Positions 1 through 8,331 of a stretch of 64,000 nucleotides of DNA are shown here, piece after piece (the first letter of the stretch is position 1; every line of letters starts with the position of its first letter). The DNA is from Hymenobacter sp. J193 (GTDB taxonomy: Bacteria; Bacteroidota; Bacteroidia; Cytophagales; Hymenobacteraceae), in assembly GCF_024700075.1 (NCBI RefSeq), contig NZ_JAJONE010000001.1:3190001-3254000 (forward strand). Direction: 5' to 3'. The notes under the pieces were generated by a model. It had not been told where the DNA came from. It was given only the letters and a program-made list of their open reading frames with translations, and made no database searches. Made by a program: the position numbers and the translations under genes.

Positions 1-65
1 CTGGCCCCGCCCACGAGCAGCGCCAGCAGCGCGGAGGCTAGCCGATTATTGTGCCAGCTGTTCAT
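1..65 (-). CDS. Partial CDS at left edge, signal-peptide-like N-terminus
   Basis: An ATG (complement of 63-65) opens a frame of 21 codons that leaves the window. It reads MNSWHNNRLASALLALLVGG, a polar head followed by a hydrophobic core, as in a signal peptide or first membrane helix. It overlaps the last 20 bases of the preceding aminopeptidase gene on the same strand, which suggests translational coupling in one operon. The product cannot be identified from this fragment, and a chance hydrophobic stretch remains possible. Confidence 0.5.
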   Translation of the reverse strand, partial: MNSWHNNRLASALLALLVGGA

Positions 66-3033
66 CCAGAAGGCGGAAAGGGTTCAGCTTGTCGAGGCGA
101 AACACAAAGCGCAGGTTGTCGGTGAAGTCTTTGCGGCTGCTGGGCAGCCCGTTGCTGTACTGCGAGCCGGCCACGGGCACGTAGAATTGAAAGACACCGC
201 CGGGAATAATGGGGACAATCAGCCCTGCGTCGTAGAACAGGCGGCGCTGGCGGCCGTCTTCCAGCAGCACTTTGTGGCTGGTAGCGCCAAAGTCAGCAAA
301 CACCTTGAGGCTGGTGACGGGCAGGTCGCCCTGTAGATTGAGCGTGCTCAGCCACTTAGAGCTGGTTACCGGCAGGTAGGCTTTGAAGGCGCCATCCCGG
401 TCGTCGGTCTGGTGACGCTGGGCGGCCAGGACCGGTGAAATCTGCTGGCGGTCCAGGAAAGCGGTTTGGTAGCGGTAGTCGGGGCTGCCGCTTAAACCCA
501 GCACGTACGCTTGCATGGGGTCGGTAGCGGCCACGTTCGAGAGAAAGCGCCCCCCAAACAGCCGGACCGATACGCTTTTGCGGGCATTGTAGAACCGCTG
601 ATACGTGCCTGCAGCCCGCAGGAGGCGCGCTTCCGCCTGACTGATAACCAGGCCGGGCTTGGGCGTGAGTTGGTTGAATTCAACGTAGCCCGTCCACTTT
701 TGCAGAGCATTGCCGCCGCGCACGTGGTACTCCACCGTCTGGATGCTGCTGGTCTGATCGAGGTCCTGCTGGTGGATGGAGGCCGTGGCCAGCTTGAGGG
801 TGTGCTGGGGCCGGTCGTAGGCGGAGAAGGGCAGGTTGAAGGTGATGCTAGGCTCCACCTTGCGGTACCGCTCAAAGCGCTGCACTAGCACGCCCGTCAC
901 AATGCGGCGGGCATATTTGTCGGGCAGCACGTTCACGTTCACATCAGCAATGCCGTTCAGCTCTTTCTGGTTGAAGCTGTACATGGGCATCAGCACGTAG
1001 CTCAAACGCTGCAGCACCAGCGGGCTGCTGTAGAACGCGGCCCCGAGCATAAACTTATCGGATGTGTTGGCCCCGATAACCGGCGTGAAGTTGACGACGG
1101 CCCGGTCCCAGCGCTGCACCGGCGCAAACAGGCCCTGCAGGCGGAACGGCTCCACGCGGCGGAAGCTGCCGCTGGTTTTCAGCCGGTCGTCGCGGCGGTT
1201 CAGCTCAGTTGTCACGTAGTTGGCATCCACTACCACTGCGCTTACGCCTTCGCGGCGGAAGTTGAGCTGGGCAGCTTCGTCTTCCTCCGTGATACCCAGC
1301 ACCGGCGACCAGAGCGTTTCCAGCACCTTGCCTTGAGCGTCGAGGGTAGAAACCGGCACGGCATACGGGGCGGGCGAGTCGTTGCGCACCAGCACCTTCA
1401 CGGTGTCAGAAACTTCCACGTCGTCAATCGTGGCATCGTAGCGCACGCGCTTGCCCAGCATATCCTGGAAAAACCAGCCCAACTTCTGACCGGTGCTTTC
1501 CTCGAAGGAAGCCTGCAGATCCTCGGGGTAGGGGTGGCGGAACTTCCACCGCTCGAAGTAGGCGTGCATGGCGGCGTCAAACTTTTCCTGCCCCAGGTAA
1601 TTTTCGAGGTAGTTGAACAGCGCCGCCGTTTTGCTGTACACGATAAACGGATAGTTCACCAGGCCATACTCGGCTGAGGCAACGCCGTGCACGGGCTGGT
1701 CGAGGCCGCGGGTGGCCTGGCTCTGGTACGTGGCCTGCTCCAGCGCATAAGCCGAAAGCCCATCCAGGTTGAACCTGGAGGCCAATGGCTTGATGCGAGT
1801 AATAACGCCCGTTTGCAGGGAGCCGGCCGAGTTGTTGATCAACGCTACCCGGTTGTCCACGTAGGAGTTCAGGCCTTCGTCCAGCCACGGATAGTCCCGC
1901 TCGTTGGAGCCCAGAATGCCGTAAAACCAGTTATGACCTACTTCGTGGGAAATGGCGCTGGGCTCAGTCACGGTTACCATAGGGTATTCCATGCCAGAGC
2001 CGGCACTCAGGGCGCCGTCTACGGCCGTGGCTGAGGCGTACGGATACTCGCCTACCCACTTCGAGTAGTATGTGAGGGCATCGTTGAGGTGCTGAAGACC
2101 TTCAATCCAGCGGCTGGCTTGCTTGTTGGTGAACAGCACCCAGGAGGTTACCTGGCGGCCGGATGGCAGCGTGACGCCGCTTTTAAGCACGTTGAAGCGC
2201 TTATCAGCAAACCAGGCAAAGTCGTGTACCTGGTCCTGCACGTAGCGCAGTGTTTTGGTTTCCGGAGCCGAGGCCGGGAAGGAAAGGTCGTTGCCGAAGT
2301 CTTCTGCGGTTTTCTTGGCCGCCCCAGCCGTGGCCAGCTGTTCCATTCGCTGCTGCTCCTCGGGATTCTGCAGTTGGCCGGTAGCGCCCACCACGTAGTT
2401 GGCCGGCAGCGTAATGCGCACGTCAAACGAGCCAAACTCGGAGTAGAACTCACCCTGGTTCAGGTAGGGCATCGGGTGCCAGCCGCGCTGGTCGAGCACT
2501 GCCGGCTTGGGGTACCACTGCGTAATCTGGTACGACTGGCCCACGTGGCCCAGGCGCGAAAAGGAGGCCGGCAGCTTCACGTGAAAAGGCGTGCTGATGG
2601 TAGCCGTAGCGCCTGGCGCCAGTGGCTGGGGTAGCACCAGCTTGGCCACGTCGGGGTTTTGTGGGTCGTATTCCAGCCGGGCCGTTTCGCCATTTACCTT
2701 GAAGTCGAGCTGGTCAATAAAGCCCCGGTCGGTGGCGGAAGCAAACTGAAACTTCCGGTCGTTGTTGCGCAACTGCTGCTTGGCGAAGGCCGTGGTATTG
2801 TCGCGGTAAGCGTTGGGCCACAGATGAAACCAGATGAACGGCAGCGTTTCGGGCGAGTTGTTGGTGTAGCGCAACTCTTCGCGGCCCGTCAGCTCGTGGC
2901 GCACGTCGTCGAGCGTCACATCAATGGAGTAGTTTACCTGCTGCTGCCAGGAGGCCGGCGGCGTAGTGGGCGTTTGGGCAGCCGCTGCCAGGGGCAGAAG
3001 CGCCAGCCAGCAGCCCGCCAGAAATTTTTTCAT
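46..3033 (-). CDS. M1 family metallopeptidase (gluzincin aminopeptidase)
   Basis: Exported zinc peptidase of 995 residues that removes N-terminal residues from peptides. The N-terminus (MKKFLAGCWLALLPLAAAAQ) is a signal peptide. The zinc site is visible: HEVGH at residues 363-367 and the third ligand Glu at 386 in LDEGLNSY, the HExxH-x18-E spacing of family M1. GSGMEYPM just before it matches the substrate-binding GAMEN-type loop. About 400 residues follow the catalytic domain and end in aromatic-rich beta-strand sequence, which resembles an outer-membrane-barrel or surface domain seen in long Bacteroidota M1 proteins; that part is inference. The next gene on this strand starts inside its last codons. 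Confidence 0.9.
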   Translation of the reverse strand: MKKFLAGCWLALLPLAAAAQTPTTPPASWQQQVNYSIDVTLDDVRHELTGREELRYTNNSPETLPFIWFHLWPNAYRDNTTAFAKQQLRNNDRKFQFASATDRGFIDQLDFKVNGETARLEYDPQNPDVAKLVLPQPLAPGATATISTPFHVKLPASFSRLGHVGQSYQITQWYPKPAVLDQRGWHPMPYLNQGEFYSEFGSFDVRITLPANYVVGATGQLQNPEEQQRMEQLATAGAAKKTAEDFGNDLSFPASAPETKTLRYVQDQVHDFAWFADKRFNVLKSGVTLPSGRQVTSWVLFTNKQASRWIEGLQHLNDALTYYSKWVGEYPYASATAVDGALSAGSGMEYPMVTVTEPSAISHEVGHNWFYGILGSNERDYPWLDEGLNSYVDNRVALINNSAGSLQTGVITRIKPLASRFNLDGLSAYALEQATYQSQATRGLDQPVHGVASAEYGLVNYPFIVYSKTAALFNYLENYLGQEKFDAAMHAYFERWKFRHPYPEDLQASFEESTGQKLGWFFQDMLGKRVRYDATIDDVEVSDTVKVLVRNDSPAPYAVPVSTLDAQGKVLETLWSPVLGITEEDEAAQLNFRREGVSAVVVDANYVTTELNRRDDRLKTSGSFRRVEPFRLQGLFAPVQRWDRAVVNFTPVIGANTSDKFMLGAAFYSSPLVLQRLSYVLMPMYSFNQKELNGIADVNVNVLPDKYARRIVTGVLVQRFERYRKVEPSITFNLPFSAYDRPQHTLKLATASIHQQDLDQTSSIQTVEYHVRGGNALQKWTGYVEFNQLTPKPGLVISQAEARLLRAAGTYQRFYNARKSVSVRLFGGRFLSNVAATDPMQAYVLGLSGSPDYRYQTAFLDRQQISPVLAAQRHQTDDRDGAFKAYLPVTSSKWLSTLNLQGDLPVTSLKVFADFGATSHKVLLEDGRQRRLFYDAGLIVPIIPGGVFQFYVPVAGSQYSNGLPSSRKDFTDNLRFVFRLDKLNPFRLLDEQLAQ

Positions 3034-3168
3034 ACCAGAATACCAGAAAAGAGATGCACGAAAGTACGTGGATGCCCTGAAAATGTGACAGACAACCTTT
3101 GCGGGAGCGAGGCCGTTTGCACAAGCTCAACATCCACTACTGCCCCCGGCGGTACATCTTTTCCGACT

Positions 3169-3537
3169 ATGTCTTTTCATAAACTGCCCAAAGACGACAC
3201 CCAGCACCAAAACCACCTCGACGGCGCCATCAAGCTACTCGGCCTCGACCTGCAGGAAGAAACCGAAAAGGCTGGCCTCGACAACCACCTGCAACGCTGG
3301 ATTGAAGACCTTAAGGACGAAAACAACCCCGAGTTGCACCAGCTGGTTATCGACCTGCAGGAGTTGAAAGCTCACTTCAACGGCGGCGGTTTCGACAAGG
3401 ATTTGGTAGGTACGCTACTGGCCCGCCTCGGTGAGAATACCTCGAAAGCTGCCGTTTTTGCCGAAAACCCCAACACGGCAGAGCGCATTAGCAAGCTTGG
3501 CGAGTCCCTAACGGCCGCCGCTGGCCAGCTGAAGTAA
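3169..3537 (+). CDS. Conserved small helical protein, function unknown
   Basis: A 122-residue acidic, cysteine-free protein with no signal peptide or membrane segment. The frame is open much further upstream, but that part lies antisense to the aminopeptidase start. The ATG at 3169 (MSFHKLPKDDTQHQ) is the first sensible start in the 135-bp gap between the divergent genes. Composition predicts mostly amphipathic helices (AIKLLGLDLQEE; LVGTLLARLGENTSKAA). I do not recognise the family. A strong intrinsic terminator 20 bp after the stop supports an independent transcript. Confidence 0.7.
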   Translation: MSFHKLPKDDTQHQNHLDGAIKLLGLDLQEETEKAGLDNHLQRWIEDLKDENNPELHQLVIDLQELKAHFNGGGFDKDLVGTLLARLGENTSKAAVFAENPNTAERISKLGESLTAAAGQLK

Positions 3538-3557
3538 GCAGCTAACCTTTAACAGAT

Positions 3558-3596
3558 AAAAAGCCCCGCTTTCCAGATTGGAGAGCGGGGCTTTTT
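3558..3596 (+). terminator. Rho-independent terminator
   Basis: AAAAAGCCCCGCTTTCC pairs with GGAGAGCGGGGCTTTTT across a 5-base loop, apart from a TTTCC/GGAGA imperfection at the top of the stem. The A-run and T-run flank a GC-rich stem, so it could work in both directions. It lies directly after the small helical-protein gene. Confidence 0.85.
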
Positions 3597-3623
3597 ATAG
3601 TCAGTAGGTTTGCCGGAAAATAA

Positions 3624-3656
3624 CAACGACCGGCTTCTTGGGGAAGCCGGTCGTTG
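3624..3656 (-). terminator. Terminator of the rplS operon
   Basis: CAACGACCGGCTTC and GAAGCCGGTCGTTG form a perfect 14-bp stem with a 5-base loop. On the minus strand it is followed by TTATTTT. It lies 25 bp after the rplS stop codon and faces the previous terminator. Confidence 0.8.
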
Positions 3657-3680
3657 CACATAGAGCAGATGCCCGATAGA

Positions 3681-4061
3681 TTAAGCCTTTACTTTCTCTA
3701 CCACGTTCAGGCGACGCTCTTTGATACGAGCAGCTTTGCCCGACAGACCGCGCAGGTAGAACAGACGGGCGCGACGTACTTTACCACGACGAATCACCTC
3801 GATCTTGTCGATGTTGGGCGACAACAGGGGGAAGATACGCTCTGTGCCAATTTGGTTGGAAATCTTGCGAACGGTGAAGGTTTCGCCGTTCGAGCTGGGG
3901 TTCCGGCGCTGGATAACCACGCCCTGGAACTGCTGAACACGCTCTTTGTTGCCCTCACGGATTTTTACGTGCACGTTGATGGTGTCACCGGCGGCAAACT
4001 TGGGGAAGCTGGCGCGGCGCTCCTGGGATTCCGAATTGATGAAGTCGAGAAGTACGCTCAT
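3681..4061 (-). CDS. rplS: 50S ribosomal protein L19
   Basis: L19 sits at the 30S-50S interface of the ribosome. The 126-residue product begins [11 protein letters not shown]; earlier in-frame codons lack family similarity, so the start at 4061 is chosen. Diagnostic stretches are [26 protein letters not shown] and the basic [15 protein letters not shown] tail. It is the last gene of rpsP-rimM-trmD-rplS, but is separated from trmD by a repeat-bearing spacer and has its own promoter-like element (4119-4126), so part of its expression may be independent. Confidence 0.97.
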   Translation of the reverse strand: MSVLLDFINSESQERRASFPKFAAGDTINVHVKIREGNKERVQQFQGVVIQRRNPSSNGETFTVRKISNQIGTERIFPLLSPNIDKIEVIRRGKVRRARLFYLRGLSGKAARIKERRLNVVEKVKA

Positions 4062-4118
4062 GGCTGGAAAACTGTAAAAGGCGGCCGCGCCGCCGAAGTA
4101 GGTTCTATTAAGGAGGCG

Positions 4119-4126
4119 CAAATATA
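4119..4126 (-). promoter_or_regulatory. Candidate -7 element upstream of rplS
   Basis: On the minus strand the bases read TATATTTG, a perfect match to the Bacteroidota TAnnTTTG -7 element, 58 bp before the rplS start. No well-spaced -33 TTTG was found. Confidence 0.4.
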
Positions 4127-4140
4127 GCGGTCTGTTTTCA

Positions 4141-4242
4141 AATTGTGAAATGGTGAGCTAGTGAAATGGTGAGTTTCTTGTTCTGCGTGCGGCAGTTACG
4201 CCCTTTAAACAGCCGATTCACCATTTTACCACTTCACAATTT
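4141..4242. repeat. Facing octamer arrays in the trmD-rplS spacer
   Basis: The left block is four 8-bp units: GTGAAATG, GTGAGCTA, GTGAAATG, GTGAGTTT (4145-4176). The right block, read on the minus strand, is GTGAAGTG, GTAAAATG, GTGAATC (about 4214-4238). Both are flanked by AATT, giving an inverted pair about 100 bp long. The right block contributes the TGA stop codon of trmD. This is one of several such pairs in the window, each with a different core unit. Confidence 0.75.
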
Positions 4243-4917
4243 CTCCTCCAGCAGATCGGGGCGGCGCTGGCGGGTGCGCTCCAGGGCCTGCTCGTGGCGC
4301 CACTCCTCTATTTTGGGCGTGTTGCCGGAAAGCAGAATGGCGGGTACTTCCTGCCCGCGCCACTCTGCCGGGCGGGTGTACACGGGTGGAGCCAGCAGGT
4401 TGTCCTGAAATGAGTCACTCAGCGCCGACTCCTCATTGCCCAGCACGCCCGGCAGCAGCCGCACAATAGTATCGACCAGCACGGCCGCGCCCAACTCACC
4501 CCCGCTCAGCACGTAGTCGCCAATGCTGATTTCGTGGGTGATGTAAGCCTTTCGGATCCGCTCGTCTACGCCCTTGTAGTGGCCACAGAGAATAAGCAGG
4601 TTACCGGCCAGGGAAAGCCGGTTGGCCAGGGGCTGGCGCAGCGTTTCGCCATCGGGCGTCATATAAATCACGGCGTCGTAGGCCCGCTGGGCCAGCAGCT
4701 CGTCAAAGCACGCGGCAATGGGCTCTACGCGTAGTACCATGCCGGCCCCGCCCCCAAACACGTAGTCATCAATCTGGCCGTGCTTGTTGATAGCGTGCTG
4801 GCGCAGCTGATGCAGATGAATTTCGGCCAGACCTTTTTCCTGAGCCCTTTTTACGATGGAGTGCGCAAACGGGCTTTCCAGCAGCTCGGGCTGGCAGGTA
4901 ACAATATCGATGCGCAT
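4234..4917 (-). CDS. trmD: tRNA (guanine-N1)-methyltransferase
   Basis: TrmD transfers a methyl group from S-adenosylmethionine to G37 of tRNAs and so prevents frameshifting. The 227-residue protein starts [20 protein letters not shown]. It shows the family blocks [13 protein letters not shown] (about residues 55-67), [12 protein letters not shown] and [15 protein letters not shown], the trefoil-knot SAM site. Length is normal. The last residues EEKL and the stop lie at the edge of an octamer repeat block, so the natural C-terminus may have been trimmed slightly. It lies between rimM and rplS, the usual order. Confidence 0.97.
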   Translation of the reverse strand: MRIDIVTCQPELLESPFAHSIVKRAQEKGLAEIHLHQLRQHAINKHGQIDDYVFGGGAGMVLRVEPIAACFDELLAQRAYDAVIYMTPDGETLRQPLANRLSLAGNLLILCGHYKGVDERIRKAYITHEISIGDYVLSGGELGAAVLVDTIVRLLPGVLGNEESALSDSFQDNLLAPPVYTRPAEWRGQEVPAILLSGNTPKIEEWRHEQALERTRQRRPDLLEEKL

Positions 4918-4992
4918 AATGGGTGAGATTTTAGCCGTGGGCTATCAGCAAGCCTTTCTTGAACGTCATGCTCAGCGGAGTAGCCAGCCGCT

Positions 4993-5598
4993 TTATTTCC
5001 CTGTTTCCAGCTCGGGGCCGTCGAATTCGTCGGGCTCGTCCCGCTCGCGGGAGGGCGGCGTGAGGTACACGTCGAGGAGGCCGGCCGGCAGTTTTACGTG
5101 CAGCGTGCGGGTGGCCTGGTCGGCGTGCGAAATCAGCTCATCGGCAACCGGAATCAGCACCTCCTGGCCCTGGTAGCGCATGGACAGTACATCCTGCTGG
5201 GGCAGTTCGTAGAAGGTTTCCACGGTGCCCAGCTCGCCCAGCTCCTCATCGATTACGGTGAAGCCGATGACATCGTGAAAGTAGAATTGATCTGCTGCCA
5301 GGGCGGGCAGCTCAGCCAGGGGGCGCCACAGCTTGGCGTTGCGCAGCGGCTCGGCGTCCTCAATCCGGTCGATGCCCTGGAACTTGACCAGCGCCCGGGC
5401 TTCCGACTGCGGCGTGAGTTTCTCGATGGCGTAGGGCGTAAGCTTGCCGGGTGCCGTGGGCAGTTCCAGCAGCACCGATTTCACCTTGCGGTAGGCATCC
5501 AGGTCGTCCACATCAAGGGCAGCCACCACGAAGCCTTTCAGGCCGTGGGGTTTCACTATCGAGCCCAGCTCGTAGCAGTCATCAAGGGTAAGGCTCAT
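4993..5598 (-). CDS. rimM: 16S rRNA processing protein RimM
   Basis: RimM is a 30S assembly factor that binds protein S19. The 201-residue protein has the N-terminal RimM beta-barrel (YELGSIVKPHGLKGFVVAALD) and the PRC-barrel C-terminal half (FYFHDVIGFTVIDEELGELGTVETFYELPQQDVL). The C-terminal tail (LTPPSRERDEPDEFDGPELE) is acidic and somewhat extended. It lies between rpsP and trmD on the same strand, as in most bacteria. Confidence 0.95.
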   Translation of the reverse strand: MSLTLDDCYELGSIVKPHGLKGFVVAALDVDDLDAYRKVKSVLLELPTAPGKLTPYAIEKLTPQSEARALVKFQGIDRIEDAEPLRNAKLWRPLAELPALAADQFYFHDVIGFTVIDEELGELGTVETFYELPQQDVLSMRYQGQEVLIPVADELISHADQATRTLHVKLPAGLLDVYLTPPSRERDEPDEFDGPELETGK

Positions 5599-5623
5599 GG
5601 CGAAGGGTAAAGAGAAACGAAAA

Positions 5624-5672
5624 GAGGTGATGAGAAAGAAAAACGGCGGACCGTTCAGCTTCTCATCACCTC
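5624..5672. repeat. Inverted repeat in the rpsP-rimM spacer
   Basis: GAGGTGATGAGAA (5624-5636) is mirrored perfectly by TTCTCATCACCTC (5660-5672), with an inner AACGG/CCGTT stem. The element lies inside the operon between rpsP and rimM and could form a strong RNA hairpin in the mRNA. It may be a small form of the spacer elements described elsewhere, or a processing or attenuation signal. Confidence 0.65.
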
Positions 5673-5690
5673 CTACGAAAGGCCTGTAGC

Positions 5691-6233
5691 TTAAGCGCCG
5701 GCTTCCTCAGTGGTTTCAGCCGTAGCTTCGGCCGTTTCGCCTTCGGCAGCAGCCGGAGCGGCGGCGGCCAGGGCAGCAGCCTGCTTGGCACGCTGGGCTT
5801 CGGCGCGGGCTTCTTTCACTTTGGTTTCAGCGGCCAGACGAGTTTTGCGAGCTTCGTCTTTAGCAGTGCCCAGGGTAGTGCGCTTGCCTTCGATTTTGGC
5901 GTCTTTCTGCTCTTTCCAGTCGGTGAAGCGCTGGTCGGCTACATCCTGCGAAATAGCGCCTTTGATTACGCCCAGCTGCAGGTGCTTGCGGTAAAGCACG
6001 CCGCGGTAAGAGAGCATAGCACGTACCGTATCGGTAGGCTCAGCACCTTTCATAATCCAGTCGAATGCCTTTTCGCCATCGAAGTTGATGGAAGCGGGGT
6101 TCGTGTTGGGGTCGTAGGTGCCGATTTTCTCGATGAAGCGGCCGTCGCGGGGCGAGCGGGAGTCAGCAACAACGATGTCGAACTGTGCGGCCTTCTTGCG
6201 GCCACGACGGGCGAGGCGGATTTTAACTGCCAT
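5691..6233 (-). CDS. rpsP: 30S ribosomal protein S16 with long C-terminal extension
   Basis: S16 is a primary-binding small-subunit protein. The first ~85 residues hold the conserved core (MAVKIRLARRGRKKAAQFDIVVAD..., FIEKIGTYDPNTNP). The product is 180 residues, about twice the classical S16. The second half is a charged helix (KVKEARAEAQRAKQ) ending in a low-complexity Ala/Glu tail, a kind of extension common in Bacteroidota. First gene of the ribosomal operon; a TACCTTTG -7 element lies 53 bp upstream. Confidence 0.97.
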   Translation of the reverse strand: MAVKIRLARRGRKKAAQFDIVVADSRSPRDGRFIEKIGTYDPNTNPASINFDGEKAFDWIMKGAEPTDTVRAMLSYRGVLYRKHLQLGVIKGAISQDVADQRFTDWKEQKDAKIEGKRTTLGTAKDEARKTRLAAETKVKEARAEAQRAKQAAALAAAAPAAAEGETAEATAETTEEAGA

Positions 6234-6285
6234 AAACCGGTTTGGTTAAGCGACGCATCCCGTGCGTCTGGTTGAAAATGAGGTG

Positions 6286-6293
6286 CAAAGGTA
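6286..6293 (-). promoter_or_regulatory. Candidate -7 element for rpsP operon
   Basis: The minus strand reads TACCTTTGC, a perfect TAnnTTTG match, 53 bp before the rpsP start. A TTCG 15 bp further up is a weak -33 candidate. Confidence 0.5.
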
Positions 6294-6429
6294 AGGAAAA
6301 TAATGTGCGAATGTGGAAGAATATGAATAATGTGCTGATGATTACCGTGTAAAATGAATTTGCCTATTACCTCGAGGCGTGAGGCCAAGCAACCTGACCC
6401 CGTGAAATACGCGGTACGCTCGTAAGTGA

Positions 6430-6464
6430 AAAGCCCTTAACCGTATTCAACGATTAAGGGCTTT
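6430..6464 (-). terminator. Terminator downstream of the desaturase gene
   Basis: AAAGCCCTTAA and TTAAGGGCTTT form an 11-bp stem around a 13-base loop, followed on the minus strand by TTCAC. It lies 63 bp after the desaturase stop; no plus-strand gene feeds it. Confidence 0.7.
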
Positions 6465-6527
6465 CTACTATCAAAACATGGGCGCAGAAGGCAGACTGCT
6501 TCGCGTTGCTTGCAATGATAATGCGGG

Positions 6528-7322
6528 CTAGGCGGCCATGTTCACGGGCTCCTGCCACTTGCGTTTTACTTTCACCACGCCCACTTTATCCATCGTCCAG
6601 ATGAACATATAGGTTGGGTCGAACTCCCACCATTTCACGCCGAAGTTGACGCGCATGGGCAGCTTGTGGTGGTTGTTCTGGAACAGCTCCCCGAAAGCCA
6701 GGAAATCCAGAGCCAGCGTGTTTTTGCTGTGGTCGTGGTTGTCGAAGTTCTGGTAGCCATACTTGTGGCCGCCCCAGTTCACGATGGCGCCGTGGATGGG
6801 GCCCATCAGGAAGTGAATGGGCAGCAGCAGGTACTGCCACCAAGCCGTGGCAAACTGGATATAGAACAGCACGTAGAGCGTGCCCCAGCCAAGGCGCGAG
6901 TACCACTTGTCGCCGAAGTCCTCAATGGCCTGCCACTCGGGGTAGTCGCCCTCAAACCGTTCGGCCGCGGCGTAGTTGCGGTTCAGCACATCGTTGTAGA
7001 TGTTCTTGGTCTTCCACATCATCGAAAAGGCATTCGACGAGAACAGCGGCGAGTGTGGGTCCATCTCCGTATCGGAGTAGGCGTGGTGCATGCGGTGTAG
7101 CAGCGCGTAGGCCCGGGGCGAGAGGAAGGACGAGCCCTGGCAGATATACGTGAACAGGAAGAAAAACTTCTCCCAGAACTTGTTCATCGTGAACATCTTG
7201 TGTGCCGCGTATCGGTGCAGGTAGAACGTCTGCGTGAACAGCGACAGGTAATAGTGGGCAACGAAAAAGATGAGTATTGGCATGGGCCAGCAAATGAGGT
7301 GTGCGAAGGCGTAGTTGGGCAA
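6528..7322 (-). CDS. Membrane fatty-acid (acyl-CoA) desaturase
   Basis: A 264-residue integral membrane di-iron enzyme of the fatty-acid desaturase family, which introduces a double bond into acyl chains and adjusts membrane fluidity. The three histidine boxes are visible: HRYAAH at 36-41, HRMHH at 76-80 and NNHHKLP with His at 218-219, plus DNHDH further N-terminal to the last box. Hydrophobic segments (PMPILIFFVAHYYLSLF; LGWGTLYVLFYIQFATAWW) are as expected. Monocistronic, with a promoter-like TAGTTTTG 52 bp upstream and a terminator downstream. Confidence 0.9.
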   Translation of the reverse strand: MPNYAFAHLICWPMPILIFFVAHYYLSLFTQTFYLHRYAAHKMFTMNKFWEKFFFLFTYICQGSSFLSPRAYALLHRMHHAYSDTEMDPHSPLFSSNAFSMMWKTKNIYNDVLNRNYAAAERFEGDYPEWQAIEDFGDKWYSRLGWGTLYVLFYIQFATAWWQYLLLPIHFLMGPIHGAIVNWGGHKYGYQNFDNHDHSKNTLALDFLAFGELFQNNHHKLPMRVNFGVKWWEFDPTYMFIWTMDKVGVVKVKRKWQEPVNMAA

Positions 7323-7373
7323 GCTGCTACCCGGCGTAAACCCCTAAACGGGGCTTTCGTTCAAAAACATCTG

Positions 7374-7381
7374 CAAAACTA
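7374..7381 (-). promoter_or_regulatory. Candidate -7 element for the desaturase
   Basis: The minus strand reads TAGTTTTGC (TAnnTTTG), 52 bp before the desaturase ATG. A TTTG lies about 24 bp further upstream, slightly far for a -33 box. Confidence 0.4.
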
Positions 7382-7526
7382 TAGCCACGGCCAGCCAGCG
7401 CCATACAAAGCGCTTAAAAGGCCAAAATCTTATTCAAGTGCAACAGCTGATCTAAGTGCCAGAGAAATTACCTGCGCCAGACGCTCAAAAAGCTGGCAAC
7501 AGGCTGTTCTGAGGTTTCAAAAGCAA

Positions 7527-8234
7527 CTAATAGTACAACTGTGCGGCCTCCCAATGGGGCATGTCGGGCAGGGGAGCTTCAAAGCGCATTTCTTCCTTGG
7601 TAACCGGATGCTGGAACTCCAGCCGGCGGGCGTGCAGGGCAATGCTTACATCGGGCAAAGGCGCTAGGAAGCCGTACTTCACGTCGCCCACGATGGGCGT
7701 GCCGAGGCCAGTGCTCAGCTGAACCCGAATCTGGTGGGGGCGGCCCGTGATGGGGTTTACCTGTACCAGCCAGCGGTTGCCGGCCTGGCCCAGCACTTCG
7801 TAGTCGAGGTCGGCTTTCAGGCCCTGGGAGTGGCGCTCGGGGTAGGCTTTGGTAGTGTTGCGAATGGGGTCTTTCACCAGCCAGTGCGTGAGGTGGCCGC
7901 TTTCCGGCTCCGGGCGCTTGCCCGTGAGGGCCCAATAGGTTTTATGCACCTTATTGTCGCGGAACAGCTCGTTGAGGCGACTCAACGCCTTGCTGGTTTT
8001 GGCTAGGGCCACCACGCCGCTCACGGGCCGGTCGAGGCGGTGCGCCACGCCGATGAAAGCCGCGCCGGGCTTTTTGTACTTGAAGCGCAGGTACTCTTCG
8101 GCTTTGGCCGATAGGGGCTCATCCCCGGTTGCGTCGCCCTGCACGAGCAGGCCGGCAGGCTTGTTGATGATGAGCAGGTGGTTGTCTTCGAACAGAATTT
8201 CCTTCTGTTCCGACCACAAATTCGGACGATTCAC
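7527..8234 (-). CDS. RluA-family RNA pseudouridine synthase
   Basis: Isomerises uridine to pseudouridine in rRNA or tRNA. The 235-residue protein has the catalytic motif HRLDRPVSG (residues 65-73, catalytic Asp68), and the downstream family blocks NTTKAYPE and PITGRPHQIRVQLS. It has no S4 domain, so it resembles the short RluA/RluC-like enzymes; target site unknown. An inverted array of AT-rich heptamers separates it from panB. Confidence 0.9.
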   Translation of the reverse strand: MNRPNLWSEQKEILFEDNHLLIINKPAGLLVQGDATGDEPLSAKAEEYLRFKYKKPGAAFIGVAHRLDRPVSGVVALAKTSKALSRLNELFRDNKVHKTYWALTGKRPEPESGHLTHWLVKDPIRNTTKAYPERHSQGLKADLDYEVLGQAGNRWLVQVNPITGRPHQIRVQLSTGLGTPIVGDVKYGFLAPLPDVSIALHARRLEFQHPVTKEEMRFEAPLPDMPHWEAAQLYY

Positions 8235-8243
8235 TGAAAGGGT

Positions 8244-8327
8244 AATTATGAATTATGAATTATAAATTATGAATTGCCACAGCGCGCATTCCACCAATTC
8301 ATAATTCATAATTCTTCATTCATAATT
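8244..8327. repeat. Facing AATTATG heptamer arrays
   Basis: The left block is AATTATG, AATTATG, AATTATA, AATTATG plus AATTG (8244-8275). The right block is the inverse, CAATTCATAATTCATAATTC continuing to TTCATTCATAATT (8294-8327). A 19-bp GC-rich spacer lies between. It stops 4 bp before the panB stop codon. Same architecture as the other facing arrays, but with a 7-bp unit. Confidence 0.85.
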
Positions 8328-8331
8328 AAAA

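Noticed and set aside
4958..4985. Fourth copy of the GTCATGCT palindrome
   Set aside because: Only GTCATGCTCAGCGGAG is present without an inverse arm, too short to call a member.
6371..6430. Riboswitch-like leader (GAGGCCAAGCAACCTGACC looks S-box or TPP-like)
   Set aside because: The remaining conserved S-box (TCAAGAGAG, GGTGCTA) and TPP (CTGAGA) parts are missing, and no plus-strand gene follows the hairpin.
7341..7353. Terminator CCCCTAAACGGGG
   Set aside because: Stem of only four base pairs and no T-run; it lies in the desaturase leader.
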